Shown here in pieces: positions 20,520-32,236 of a stretch of 64,000 bases of DNA. The notes beneath the pieces were generated by a model that did not search any database, had not been told where the DNA came from, and saw only the letters and a program-made list of their open reading frames with translations. Positions within the stretch are counted from its first letter, which is position 1, and every line of letters begins with the position of its first letter. The position numbers and the translations under genes were made by a program. The stretch covers positions 11,351,806-11,415,805 of the forward strand of contig OZ029921.1 of NCBI GenBank assembly GCA_964023275.1, read 5' to 3'. Source of the stretch: Norana najaformis. Its lineage: Eukaryota; Annelida; Clitellata; Crassiclitellata; Hormogastridae.

Positions 20520-22690
20520 GCGTCCTTATGGTCTGGTCTGCTTCAGAACTTGGCTCAAGTTCAAGTTTTCTATCCTGGTTAAATGTAAATTCGAGTAAAG
20601 CATCTTCAGCTACACGTCATGGGTTGTCTATGTATTTGTTTATGTTGCTTCTTTTGGAAATTAATCCAAGAGCTGTTAGACTTAAAAGTTTGGATATTGG
20701 TCTACTAAACATTTGCTCCCTTTGTAGTAAAGCTGCTGTCCTTCATAATTTTATTTTTGAAAATTCTTTGCACATACTTGTTTTTATTGAGACCTGGCTT
20801 CAGCCTAGTGACACACCTGAATTAATTTCTGATTATACTTCCTCCAACCTTCACTATGCTGAATGAGCCTCAAAGGGTATAAAGGGTACAGCGGTAAAGG
20901 CGGAAGGCTCACTTTTCTTTTCAAGTCATTCCTGCACAAGTTCACTTTGCCTATTCCTGCATTGAGATCCTGGCGGATACTCTTATTTCTGGTAACATAC
21001 AGGTCCACCGTCCCTATCTCTGACCGATTTTCTTTAATATTCATCTTGATATAGCTGGTCATTGTTCTTCATTATTTCTTGATATGTTGTAAGGGTTTTA
21101 CATGAAATAACTTGCTACCTTGCCTTGGATGTTTTGATAACTCAAGACCAGTTTGAAATCGTTTCATTCTATTTCTCCTTTTGAGTCTTATTTATCAGAT
21201 CATATTGCAATTTCCTAAAAATTTAACTTTCCATTTAAACCACCCTCAAATTTTAAAACTTTTAGATTTCGTCCTTGGCATAAAATTGATTTAAATAAGC
21301 TAAAGCATGATTTCTTAACATCTACGTTGCACAAACAGCGAATGAGCTAGCTTTGCAATTCCAGTCCACTTTAACTGAGCTTCTTGACAGGCTATTGACA
21401 GGCTTGACAGGCTTTTAGAACCAAGAGAGTGGTGAGCGCACACCACAGCCTTGGTTCAACTCTGTCATTTCCGAAGCTAGGCGTCGCAGAATGACTTTGT
21501 TAGAGTGTAGGTGGCGCCACTCTCGACTTCTCTCAGACCACAACAGGTTTAAGCGACAGTGCAAACTTGTGCGCAAACTTGTTTTATCTCCAAAATCTGA
21601 ATATTTTACGTATTTGATTGTTGAAAGTTCTACATCATCAAAAGGGCTTTGAACAAGTTATTACATAGAGCGAAGTTAAATTTATCATCTGCTGTGTTCT
21701 CTGCTACCCAAGATCTGCCAGCAAATTTGTTACTTTTTCTGCTGATAAGATTTCACGTAATAGGCTGAAATTCGTTGGTTATTCGGTATCTGATAAATTT
21801 CTTCATCCTAGTTCTTCATCTTCGGTCTTAGATTACTTTCAGCCAACAACTCTTACAGAGTTTCGCAGGCTCATATTTTCTTCACCCAGCAAAAGCTCTC
21901 CTTTACACCATTCCTACATCTTTTTTGAAAGAATGATTTGATGTCCTGGTTCCAGTCATTACATCAATAATCAATTCTTATTGCTTGATGGATCATTCCC
22001 ATCTGCTCATGCCATAGTTCATCCTTTGCTAAAGAAACCTTTTCTCGACTCGGGTGACGTGTCTGACTTCAGACCCATCTCAACTTTAAATTTTGTATGT
22101 AGAATCCTTTAATTCTTTGAATAGTATGCAAACCCACCTATCTCCAAACTCGCTAATTTCTCCATTTCAATCCGCTACTGCGTTTGATTCAACAGAATCT
22201 GCACTTCTTGCTGTTCATAATGATATCATGGAGGTGTACAGCTCTTGTTCTCCTTTATTTGTCTGCCGCCTTTGACACTCTCCTTTTGCATGTTCTTCAG
22301 CGCTGGTTTGGGGTTTTTGGTCCCGCCCTACATTGGTTTGCTAATTGATTATCTCAGCCCTCGCACTCCATCCGTATATTTAAATGGACATTATTCAGCT
22401 AGTGCTTTGTTTTGACTGTGGTGTTCCGCAAGGCTTCTGTACTTGGCCCTGTTTTGTTCACATTATACAGCACACCTTTAGGTACACTGCTGGACAAGTC
22501 ATTCACTGGGATATCATTTCTATGCGGACGATAGCCAAATCTACATTTTATTTGACAGTCTGTCTTGTCACTTGTCTGTGCCGCTGTTGTCTGATGGCTC
22601 AGAAGAGCTGCGGTCTTGGATGGCGGCTTCACCCGTCGAAGGCTGAATTTATGCTACTTGGCACTCCACAGCACCTTAAATCTTTACAGC
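20520..22690 (+). pseudogene. L2/CR1-like LINE copy 2, endonuclease and RT
   Basis: This is the most complete copy of the main LINE family here. The endonuclease part reads SLDIGLLNICSLCSKA, ILVFIETWLQPSDTPEL (catalytic Glu) from 20690 to 20830, then a damaged remainder to about 21080. A linker (21240-21900) leads to RT: VHPLLKKPFLDSGDVSDF (about 22015-22070), FCTWPCF-like remains of the 'GSVLGPLLF' box (22430-22450), a degraded catalytic site near 22510-22550, and WRLHPSKAEFMLLGTP (about 22620-22670). Stops and shifts show it is inactive. The 3' end is missing. Confidence 0.75.
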
Positions 22691-22714
22691 GTATACATCG
22701 GCCAAGATATCTGG

Positions 22715-22935
22715 TGGCAGTCGAAAAGATTTTCAATCCCGACAAAAGAACTATGAAATGTGGAAGGCATCCTTCATGGCTCGTGTTGATTGAGCACTGA
22801 CTTCAGCAGACAGCAAATTTAAGCTCTGCCATTTGCAGAGAGCTTAAAACGACTTTAGTCAGTGACGATTTCTGGTGTCGCGTGATAAAGCGGAATAAGC
22901 GCATTACCTCGTGGGCTAAATTTTCATGTACAGAC
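22715..22935 (+). pseudogene. Possible LTR-retrotransposon gag fragment
   Basis: Directly after LINE copy 2 the plus strand reads QKNYEMWKASFMARVD, then SKFKLCHLQRAL in the same region with a stop between. This resembles the start of the 'Y--W---F---VD-----KL-YL---L' region found in retrotransposon gag proteins of the BEL/Pao type. It is short and broken, so the assignment is weak. Confidence 0.25.
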
Positions 22936-23269
22936 AATCTCGGGCTTAGAGAACAAATATAGAGCTATATTCTATCCAGTCTTGCGATTCGTTAGGCATT
23001 GTTTTTATTAGCGTATACGTCTTAACTAGTGCTTTAGTTTTTTATATATTCATTTTGCCGGAGATTGAAATGAGTGGCGCTTTATTTTGATTTTTAAATT
23101 TTTGTGATTTTTTTCTAAAGTTGTCCAGGCTGGGCCCAACCTGGTGACCGCGCCCAAGTTTCTTGCATTTCTTTTTATATGTGGTGTGTGTTCTAACAAT
23201 TTTTCGAGGAGCAGGCGCGACTCTTCCTTGGACGGGGCAGATAGATAGGCCCAATGGCTTAGGAATTTA

Positions 23270-23400
23270 ACAGAAATGGGCTCTATTTAGCATCTATTTA
23301 TAACTTCGTTCAAGTAGTTACAAATTAGGAAAACTACTTTTGCAATAGTTACAACTAATTTTTAGTTACATTTTCTTTGCGTCTACTGCATATTGGAATA
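23270..23400. repeat. TAGTTA/GTAACTA-rich block, left
   Basis: Clustered TAGTTAC/GTAACTA/ACTACTTT words in both orientations. A similar block lies at 25245-25390. Such clusters resemble subterminal repeats of hAT-type DNA transposons, but no matching termini or target duplication could be placed. Confidence 0.3.
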
Positions 23401-23739
23401 TCGGGTGTAAAAACCGGATGTAGTAATTGCTTTTTCTATAACTTCGTTAAAGTGATTTAATTGTGAAGTTTTGTTATAAGATATCATAATAAAATCGAGG
23501 TAAGAAATTGTACTGAACACTAGAAGTATATGTTGTTTTCAAGGAGATCATGTTTTTAATTGCCATAATGGAAGGAACAAATTGGGTCCACCATGAGTTG
23601 CTGAAATCGGAGTTGCCAAGCTAACCAAAATAAACCAACTTATCGAAAATTATTTTGTGTAACCCTGGTTGCCGAAATTTGAAATAATTTATGAGAAATA
23701 CCAAAGGATGACCTCCAAAATATGTTTATCGTAATCGTG

Positions 23740-24885
23740 ATTCCAACGAAAGCCGCGCCGCGGGGACCAGAAATTATTAAACTGGTAGCGTACGTGTAGT
23801 GCGCCGTCCTTTTCATTAGCATTTGCACTGTAATTTTGTACATACTTACTTGACTAGATTTAACTAAAACTGACTAGTTGTCGGAATTTGTAAGGAATTA
23901 GGTGAGAATGACTAGATTTGGTGTAATCTTAAGCCGGCCAGCAATAGTATAAATAAATAGTTAAATAGAGAAGGTCAGTAATAGCTAATTTATATATGTT
24001 AAATAGGTTTTACTGGCGATTTGCCCTGTATTAACTAAGCACGCCCATTGAAATCAGTTGTTCAACGAAGCGAGTTTAACTGTGACAAAGCGAATTTGAC
24101 AGGCAGCCATAGTTCGCCAGACGATCGTTCTAACCGTTGAAACTGCAAGGCCGAGCTTGACAGTGACAAATCTGAAAAATTCTGACATAATTCGGCAGAC
24201 GATCTTTATGCGAAGGATTCAGTGTGAAACGGCTGAAATTCGGGAGTCTTACGCAAGGTAGCTGACGCAATAAGTCGTTTCGAACGCCTTGTAATTCTCA
24301 AAGTATTAGGTCTATGCGGTCGATTTGACTGTACAAAATCGCTGTATAAGACGAGTTGAAGCGGTCTTAGCTGCAAGGAGCAGTGTCAAAGACTTACTGA
24401 TCCAAGTATGTCGAGATTAATGCTGAAATCTGACAATGGAGATTTGTCGCGAGTCGTAGCGAACTGAAGAAACTTAGATCGTTTTGTCCGACGGGTCATT
24501 TTGTTCGCGAAACTGTGGACTAACTCATCATCAAGTTTGGTCATCGAATTTTGAACTTTTGATGAAAAGAACGGAATAACTACTTGTCTACTTGTCTAGC
24601 TGATCCAACGTTGTATTGAGGGATCGCCAATTTGCCCTCTTTACTGTGAGAAAACCGAACTGCCTCGAGAAAGGTGGAAACATATCCATTCTTCCTCTTT
24701 TGGAGGACTTGGGAGAAAACTGAAATGGAGAATCTCAACTTAGGGAAGGAAGGATAAATTTTACTACATCTTAAGCATAGGTAATTTGCTAGTCTGTTAA
24801 GTAGGGTAGTTAGATTGTTTAATTGTATAAATGTAAATGAACTGTTTGGACGAATTACTGTGAATTATTCTTAATACAACATTTC
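23740..24885 (+). repeat. Non-coding repeat B
   Basis: About 1.1 kb without useful frames, homologous to repeat D at 44640-45900. Shared words in the same order: GTAGTGCGCC, TACATACTTACT, TAGTTAAATAG, GAGCACG/AAGCACGCC(C)ATTG, GTGACAAAG, (G/A)ACGCCT(C/T)GTAATTCTC, and GACTAACTCATCAT. A TATAAATA box near 23950 is compatible with an LTR promoter. Function unknown. Confidence 0.6.
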
Positions 24886-25244
24886 GAAATAGACATATAA
24901 CAGCCGTCACCAGCCGGAAGGCCTTGCCAATCGTTGGATTGGCTTTCCAAAAAGAAGCCATCAAATGCCTCTTCAGTGTTGCAGGCCTGTTCTTGTCCCA
25001 CGGAGGTGTAAGATATCAGACACCTTGTTCGACAAAATGATGTTTTTCAGATGTAGATGTAGATAGGAAATAGTTGAATATGTTTCAAAATAGTCTGGCT
25101 AATCTTTGCACAGTAACATCCGATTATTAGTTTTAGTTCATATGAACATTGCTACAAATTTGTAAACCACATGCTGCAGAACTTTGAGGATTTATGTAAA
25201 TAAATTGGTTCAATGTTTGCCTTGTTTACATTGTTGCTTTTGCT

Positions 25245-25390
25245 TATGTAGTTACAAAAATAAACAATATAACTGGTAGTTAAAGAAGTAGTTGTAACTA
25301 TTCATTTCAACTATTCAGTTATGTAGTTAAAAACTAGTTATAACTACATTTTTGACTAGTAGGTAGGAAAGTAGTTTATCACTGAAGAGT
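25245..25390. repeat. TAGTTA/GTAACTA-rich block, right
   Basis: Counterpart of the block at 23270-23400, with TAGTTATAACTAC, AGTAGTTGTAACTA and similar inverted words. Together they bracket about 2 kb that includes repeat B. Confidence 0.3.
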
Positions 25391-25399
25391 TAATGCCCA

Positions 25400-27060
25400 T
25401 TTATGGAATTTAGATATAAAAGGTTGTTATGAGAAAGACAGTCCGAGACAGTCCGAATTCGAGCTCCGCAGAAACATTGGTAGACGGTTCCATTCCTTGG
25501 GGCAGCGGTGTGGAATTGCACGAGAGCCCAGGACAGTTCTGCAGTTGTGCCATGTCTTTGGTAAGAGCTGACTTAGTGTGATATGATAGAAACAAGATTT
25601 GCAGAGGTTGTTATGTGAGGTGGAAATGTGAGATTGCTGTCCAAAATGACCCCAAAGTGTTTTGACCATATTTGATAGCGGAACAGCAGTAGGTCAATGT
25701 TGGAATGTGAAGAGAGAGAACGCAGACGCCAAACATGATGGACTCAGATTTATCTGGATTTATGGCAAAACCATTGAAACAGAACCATGCATGAATAGAA
25801 GAGACACTTTTCAAGCGTTACTTTGCCTGACTGATCAGTGGGTGACAGAGCAATGTGAAGATGAGTGTCATCAGCGAGTCTAGGAGAGTCTGGAGTCTGG
25901 TAATTTCCCCCGGACATTTCTCCCCCGCCATCTCCCCCCATGGGTTCCCCCGGGTAAATACCGACCCAGACATTCCCCTTCAAGTCATATATTTTATATC
26001 AACAAACATCACAATTAGTTTTGTATAGTTTCCGACTCCATCGCTGTGGCTTTTTCAACTGCTTTTTTAACAAATTCATGTCAGATATAGCAACAGAATG
26101 AGTAACTATCAAAACTTTATTAAACATTTACTTTAAGCATCAAATTGAGTAAACATTAATTAATTAACACTGAAAGCATTAAAAACCTGGTTGTTCAACA
26201 AATAAATATAAACAATTAAATAAAGCTATATTTACATCAAAGCCTATAATAGAAAACTGTTTACTCAGTTTGTTGCTATATTAAAAGTCTTTGCTAAATA
26301 TTGTTTGTATTTCCACACTCAAATATCAAAGCACTAAAAAGTCTTTTTGTGGACATTTGGGGGGGAAATATCCAGGTTTTTTATCTTATTGAAACGCCCG
26401 GGGGGAGAAATCCAGGGGGGAGATGATAGGGGGAAAAGTCCGGGGGGAAATGTCCAGGGGGAATTTGCGTACTGTTGTAACGTCACTCCAAAGTGGTTAG
26501 CTATGCGGCTGACTGGTGATGTGAAGATTGTGAATAATAAGGGGCCAAGGACAGATCCCTGTGGAACACCAGCAGTGCAGAAAGAAGGATCAGACCGAGC
26601 AGAACCAATGTCCGTGTTTCTTAATCCGTGCAAGAATCTTAGAAATATTATTGAGATTGGAGATGGGTCCAAAATCTGAGAGGTTGTTGGTGTAGAGTTC
26701 AGCTTTTTAAAGACATGATGGTATGTGACAGGTGGAATTTCATTGAAGGCAGTACCAGAGTAGTCAGAGTCAAGTAGGAAGTCGTTTCAAATTAGTTAAG
26801 TGAGCAATTTTACATTTGAGTGTTAATTTTGTTAGAAAAATGAAGCAAAGTAAGAACATAGTTCCTGGTTCTCTTGTTCTGAGCGTTGGCAGGTGACAGC
26901 ATCCTTTGAATGCAGAAGATGCTGAGAGATGCACCACCGGTCCCGAGAGGTTTAAGCACTTTTCAGATGGCTGGAGTAGTAAGTGCTCCTATAGAGACAT
27001 TTATGAGCTTGCTGTGAGGCGGCATGATGACACTCTGTCCTCCTCAAGGAACCAGGCAAC
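25400..27060 (-). pseudogene. L2-like LINE, minus strand, split by a TIR element
   Basis: On the minus strand: linker remains (27060-26780), a LLKKAELDTNNLSDFGPISN-like block (about 26700, across a frame change), then RSDPSFCTAGVPQGSVLGPL (26590-26530) and HFGVTLQQYA (26500-26470). The catalytic motif is cut after YA by the element at 25902-26465 and resumes with DDTHLHIALSPTDQ (25880-25840). Then come FQWFCHKS, LDSNLTF-like residues, CKSCFYHITLS (25640-25570) and a C-terminal EWNRLP block (about 25490). Apart from the insertion there are internal deletions and frameshifts. Confidence 0.75.
25902..26465. mobile_element. 564 bp element with G/C-run inverted termini
   Basis: The ends are imperfect inverted repeats: the left starts AATTTCCCCCGGACATTTC, and the right, read in reverse complement, starts AATTCCCCCTGGACATTTC. 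Each terminus holds four or more runs of five or six C (left, plus strand) or G (right, plus strand) within about 60-80 bp. The interior (about 25985-26340) is AT-rich and has no coding frame. It lies inside a LINE, exactly at the reverse transcriptase catalytic motif. It looks like a non-autonomous DNA transposon. About 20 bp of extra sequence (25877-25901) separates it from the LINE on one side. Confidence 0.65.
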
Positions 27061-27319
27061 ATCAAGGCATGTTACATAAGAAATTTTATTTGTAAGTATT
27101 CCTCAAAAGGGTGTTGATTGTATTTTATGAGTTCTTTATCGGCCACCAAAACAAACCGTTTAAACTTTTAATGGGAAATTTGATAAAATATTGTCATACC
27201 TTTTGAAAATTGAGAAAAAACCTTTTTGCTAGAGGTTTATAACATTGATTGCTGAAATCCCAGGATCACATAATTTATTCAGCTGCATGTCATCTTATCA
27301 TTCTTTCCTGCAATATTTT

Positions 27320-28468
27320 GACCCACTAGAATCACTGCTACACTGCAACTCGATTAATTGATAATATCTTCACTAATGCATGATCAAAACTTGTTGACTC
27401 TTCAACTGTTGCCTTTGCTCCTACTTTATCTTCAGTGCCACTCGATTAATAAATGACGAATCGAAGGAACGTTTTGAGAACTTGCTTATTCAATCATATT
27501 GGACTCCAATATCTGACGCATGCGCCAAAAATGACCCTTCTGCATATGTGCTATTTATTAATCGATACAAAGTTGCTTATGATCATGCATTATGATTGAC
27601 CCATTATAATAAAGAGGGGCGTAACAAACCTAAGCAATCATGGTCTTGTTACAATCGTGTAAAAAGAAATCTAAATTCTATTTAAAATACTTAAAAACCC
27701 CTACCAGAATAAGACTAGATTAACCGTATATTGAAATAAATTTAAGCAATTAAGGATTAAAGCTGAACAAAATTATTATGCTGCTGAATTTTCTAAACAT
27801 AAACACAGTCTTAAGAAAACCTGGCGCCTCATTAGATCGATAGTAAAATCAAGAAATATATGTTGTAACAGTCTTTAGCAGCTAGCATTCCTCCTAGTCA
27901 AACCACTTTTTAAAAGTTTTTTAGTCCATCAACCCCAAACTCTTGTAATCTGTCCGACGTTCCCTGAAGAAATCATACATTTGGGTCCTTTATCATATCA
28001 CGCAATGCAGGTCCTGACGATTTGACCCTTGCGTAGCTAGTCCAAATTTGCATGCTCCCTTATCCCAAACTGTGAATTGTTCTTTCTCTACTGGAATTGT
28101 CTCATTAAGACTAAAAGTTGCAAAAGTGGTTCCTGTATTTAAACATGAAAATAAAGAAGACGTCACTAATTGTCGACCAATTTCTATTTTACCATTTTTC
28201 TCCAAAATCTTGTAAAAATTAATGTATGATAAAAAAATTAGTATTTTATGTTACCAATAACATGGATTTCGGGCGGGCAACTTCACATCTATGTCACTGT
28301 TAGATATGCAGCATAAAATATCTCAAGCTATTGTTAATAATGAATTTTCAATAGGAATTTCCTTTGATCTTGCAAAGGCCTTTGATACTGTTTAAAAAGC
28401 TTGAAAACTATGGTGTTCGTGACATTCCACTTCGTCGGTTTCAAAGTTGTCTTGATCATAGACAGCAA
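27320..28468 (+). pseudogene. Jockey/CR1-type LINE RT, truncated by an LTR
   Basis: The plus strand gives a second LINE lineage. A linker with AEFSKHKHSLKKTWRLIRSI-like residues (about 27780-27845) is followed by SLRLKVAKVVPVFKHENKED and NCRPISILPFFSKIL (28100-28215), then HGFRAGNFTSMSLLDM (about 28262), NEFSIGISFDLAKAFDTV (28340-28393) and LENYGVRDIPLR-FQSCLDHRQQ (28400-28468). A stop lies in the 'DTV-H' region. It ends abruptly where LTR-like sequence begins; the catalytic half is absent. Confidence 0.75.
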
Positions 28469-28792
28469 CACGGACGGGTCAAGGACATTCCGGTTCTTTC
28501 ACCCGTCTACGTTGAGAGAGTCACGATACGGTTGGTTAAAATCGCTCAGGAATTTCCCCACCGCGGAACAGTGAGTTTTAACCGGTTGTGGTTGGGGACC
28601 TGGGAAGGACACCGCCATCGACGGGGCTTGGGGAAAATTTACAGTGAAAACTCTAGTTTGTATATATGTGTTAATATACATATAAATAGCGATGTTGTGG
28701 TGATTAAAATATTCCGTGTCTCGTCAACACTCACAACCTCCCCGGCTGGTTAGGCCTAGGATATAACCCACCATCCCACGTAAACCGTGACA
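28469..28792 (+). repeat. LTR-like segment next to a primer site
   Basis: About 320 bp of non-coding sequence between the broken LINE and a tRNA-Leu primer site, ending ...CGTGACA. The 5' boundary is set only by the loss of LINE homology near 28468; no clear TG start was found, so the LTR may be truncated. Confidence 0.5.
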
Positions 28793-28796
28793 CATT

Positions 28797-28814
28797 TGGT
28801 GGCAGCGATGGGAT
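28797..28814 (+). other. Primer binding site, tRNA-Leu (AAG/UAG-like)
   Basis: TGGTGGCAGCGATGGGAT follows the LTR-like end by a few bases. It is complementary, with one mismatch, to the 3' end of a tRNA-Leu ending ...CCGCTGCCACCA. The downstream leader (28815-29480) has no coding region. Confidence 0.65.
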
Positions 28815-29485
28815 GGTAAGTTGGTTTTGAGCTGTGGCGGTGCATTAATAGGAACATTAAGCACCACGACGAAAGCTATGCTGTAGACATTGGGGGATAT
28901 GAACTATTAATTGATTGTGTAATTTTGTAGGCGTTTATCGGGGTTGAGCATCGAATAAGAAAGGCAAATTCATAACAAATTTTAGATTAGGGTCGATTGA
29001 AGATATGATGAAGGCGCTATATAGGTGTTTAGAATAACTTTCTACCAAGAACAGTGGAGAAGAAGAATGGAGAAGGAAGAATCATTCCTTTAGATTTAAG
29101 TTTTCTACATTTTATCTTAGAAATTGTTGGATTTTAAACCAATGTCAAGAAGAAGCTAGACGAATTTAACTTTGGGCAATTTAAAATTGTGTAGATTTTA
29201 CTGTTTTGAAGCGATTGCGACTTCGTTTGCTTAGCCTCGGCATATGCAATCTTATGCTCACTCACACATACACGTAAAGGCGCAGACACACACACAGACG
29301 TGTGAGACCGTAATTCCCATGGCTGGCGATTTTGCATGCAAAGCCATGACCGACTTTGACCGCTTATATTTTCAACACCAGGTGCGTTAGAGTTACGAAA
29401 TTTTCACAGAAGATGGAGCCTGGCCAGTTGAGCAACTGGTCCAAATACACTCAAATTCCACTTTTCTTCTCAAGTGCATGCCCAC
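28815..29485. other. Leader-like, no gene seen
   Basis: No useful open frame. It contains TTCGTTTGCTTAGCCTCGGCA (29222-29242), nearly identical to a word at 38308-38328, and a CACACAC-rich stretch near 29260-29305. Confidence 0.4.
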
Positions 29486-29489
29486 AGGT

Positions 29490-29860
29490 GTGTCATTGGT
29501 GTCCCGTGCAAAAAAGGCAGCAGTGTGTGATTGGTATCCCGTGCAAAAACAGTAGCAGTGTGTGTCGTCATTGGTCTCCGTGCAAAACCAGTAGCAGTGT
29601 GTGTCATCGGTTTTACGTGCAAAAACGGTAGCAGTGTGTGTCATTGGTATTCCATGTAAAAACAGTAGCGGTGTGTGTCATTGGTATTCCGTGTAAAAAC
29701 AGTAGCAGTGTGTGTCATGCTTTTCCATGTCTTTTGTGTATTTTGTGGGTCATGCATTGGCATAAATCCTACACCAGAAGTGTGTGTCATACTTTTGTAC
29801 CACTTCTACAGCAGTATAGAGTGTTTATAAGTTGGCATTATTTCTATAACAGGAATGTGT
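29490..29860. repeat. Minisatellite block 1 (about 35-41 bp unit)
   Basis: Six or so tandem units of the form GTGTGTCATTGGTATTCCGT + GCAAAAACAGTAGCA between 29490 and 29730, then degenerate units to about 29860. The open frames across it are repeat products. Confidence 0.85.
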
Positions 29861-30164
29861 CAGGTTCTTTACCGCGCCATAATTTGCTATCAAATCTCTC
29901 TCACATATGCCCATCTAAGGGGATATACTATCAGTCGCGCTGTTTCACCTCGTAGTATAGGTGCATCACTCGATTCTTTAATGTCCTTTGTGCATGCTTA
30001 TGCCATATATATAACTGCTCAGTTTCATATACAACTAAAAGGCATGAGAAAAAGCAGATGTCCCATTGTGTCTAAGTTTCACTTAATTTCTCATTGGTAT
30101 CACAAAAACAAATCTCCAAATGGTGAAACTGATTCAAATCACAGCAGGTAACTAACTAAAACTA

Positions 30165-30580
30165 GGCCAACAATATTTCAACAAATCATCCCTTTACTAC
30201 GTTTTTCTCCACTGGCTTCCTGTTGAACAGAGGATTCAGTTAAAATCTGTAACAATTCACAAAGTACTGTCGAATAATCAGCCGGCTATCAGCACTCATT
30301 AGCATTCCACTAGATCATCGATTGTCGCAACTGGCATAACCCCTGCACTAGTATAACACTTGGCTCCAGATTTTTCTCTATTGTTATCTCAAGATTTGGA
30401 ATTTATTTCTTGGCTTCTTATGCTTTGCATGTTATATAATGAGATTCATGTCTCAAGGCTCGCCTTTCCAAACATTATTATGGACTCTGAATATGGACTA
30501 CGGTTTTGCATCAAATCAACCATCAACTGATATGTTGTGCATTATAATAAAGGCACTATAGATGTTTTGGATTAGATTAT
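30165..30580 (+). pseudogene. LINE polymerase C-terminal piece in the minisatellite
   Basis: The plus strand reads LHWLPVEQRIQLKSVTIHKV and LSNNQPAISTH, the standard C-terminal 'LHWLPV--RI-FK' block of an L2/CR1-type LINE. The rest, to about 30580, is untranslated-like. It separates two minisatellite blocks. Confidence 0.55.
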
Positions 30581-31460
30581 CTAATCACAGTGTGTCATGG
30601 AATGGTAATGTTTATCAAATGGCCAGTGTTTCGGGAATTGATATTATTGATCAAATGGCAAAGTGTTTCATGGTATGGTATCACTCTTGTAACATCAGTG
30701 TGTCATGGATTTGTATCATGTATCAAATGGCAGTGGATCTTGGTTTCAATTTATCTCAGCAACAGCAGCATGTCATGGATTGGTATTATTTTGCTATAAT
30801 GGCAAAGTGTGTCATATTTTGTAACAGGAGTGTGTCATGGATTCGTATCATGTATCTAATGGCAATTTATCTCAGTAACAGCAGCATGTCATAGACTGGT
30901 ATTATTTGGCTAATGGGAAAATGTGTCATGTTTTTGCAATCATTTATCTAACCACAGTGTGTCATGGATTGGTAATGTTTATCAAATAGCCAGTGTTTCG
31001 GGAATTGATATTATTTATCTAATTGCAGTGTGTCATGGTTTGGTATCACTCTTGCAACAGCAGTGTGTCATGGATTTGTATGAAGTATCTAATGGCATTG
31101 TGTCTTGGTTTCAATTTATCTGGGAAACAGCAGGGTGTCATGGGTTGGTATTGATTTGCTAATGCCAATGTGTCATGGTTTTGCATAATTTATTTAAACA
31201 GGGTGCCTTGGATTGGTAATGTTTACCTAATGGCAGAGCATTTTGCGAATATAGTGATAGTACTTGTCTAATGGCAGTGTTTAGGTTTAGTATCATATAT
31301 TAAAAGGCAATGTCACTGATCTGTGTTATTTTTGTAAAAACAGTGTGTCCTGGTTTGGCATCATTTATCCATTGGATTGGCTTGTTTCTAAGGACTGTAT
31401 CATTTTAAAGCAGCAGTGCGTCTTGATTTGTATAATTTCTTTCGCTGTAGTGTGCGCATG
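30580..31460. repeat. Minisatellite block 2 (about 35-40 bp unit)
   Basis: Degenerate tandem units around CAGTGTGTCATGGATTGGTA + TTATTTATCTAATGG. The unit shares the GTGTGTCAT-GGTAT skeleton with block 1. Over 20 units; every open frame here is a repeat artefact. Confidence 0.85.
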
Positions 31461-31469
31461 GAAACTGGA

Positions 31470-32075
31470 TGTCACAATTCAATCACATGACTAGAAGCCA
31501 AGCCCATCTGACATCCCCAAACCCACAAAGCAATCATACAATCAATGTGTTTCGAGACAGAAAACCATTGCAGAACATCACATGTAATTTGGAAATTACA
31601 ATCACAAACTTGTTGTTATTAATTATTCTTGAGAAATTCATGAAGACAAGATTACAAAAATGTAAGACGAGAGTTAGGAAAATGAAACTTATCCAACAAT
31701 TTGTTGATGATTGGCAAACAAGTAAAATTAAAAAATACAAATTACCCAATTAACAAATCAGTCTTCTCTGGAAAAAAGCAAAATAACCTCATATCAGAAA
31801 CATAATTACAAATACAAAATGCTTAGGTTATTAGCAGATCTATTCGAAGCTGATAAAAGCTCCATGAAACTGTGAATGGAATGATATAGCACCATAATTC
31901 AAAGAAACAAATTACTCATTGCTTATTTGGGCCAACACACTAAGTAAGCCTTCACAAATGTGTAAATTCACAGTACACAACAGGGACTCACAGGTATATG
32001 TGTATACATGTGCATAGGATTATAGATTGTAACTGTGTGCAGTTATGCATATGTATATATGTATGTGTGTATTTT
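31470..32075. other. No recognised gene
   Basis: A 94-codon frame at 31469-31753 has no recognisable features and a composition like its surroundings. Nothing else is seen. Confidence 0.4.
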
Positions 32076-32236
32076 GTAAACTATGCACATGTATTATACA
32101 GATATCCAAGCACTTGTACAGAAGCTTTTAAGAACCTCACAAATGGTGTGTGCCTATGATCTTGAATGGGTGGAATGTTTCAGAATTTTGATCGCTTCCT
32201 ATCAAGGCATACATCCAAATCCTCAAACACTGAAGT

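Noticed and set aside
23270..25390. A complete hAT transposon
   Set aside because: No matching terminal inverted repeats, no 8 bp duplication and no transposase were found.
28364..28753. A 129-codon frame as a single gene
   Set aside because: It is a chance fusion of LINE reverse transcriptase codons with LTR sequence after 28468.
29490..31460. Regularly spaced 35-40 bp repeats that might suggest a CRISPR array
   Set aside because: There are no unique spacers between identical repeats; the whole unit drifts as in a minisatellite, and the context is animal DNA.
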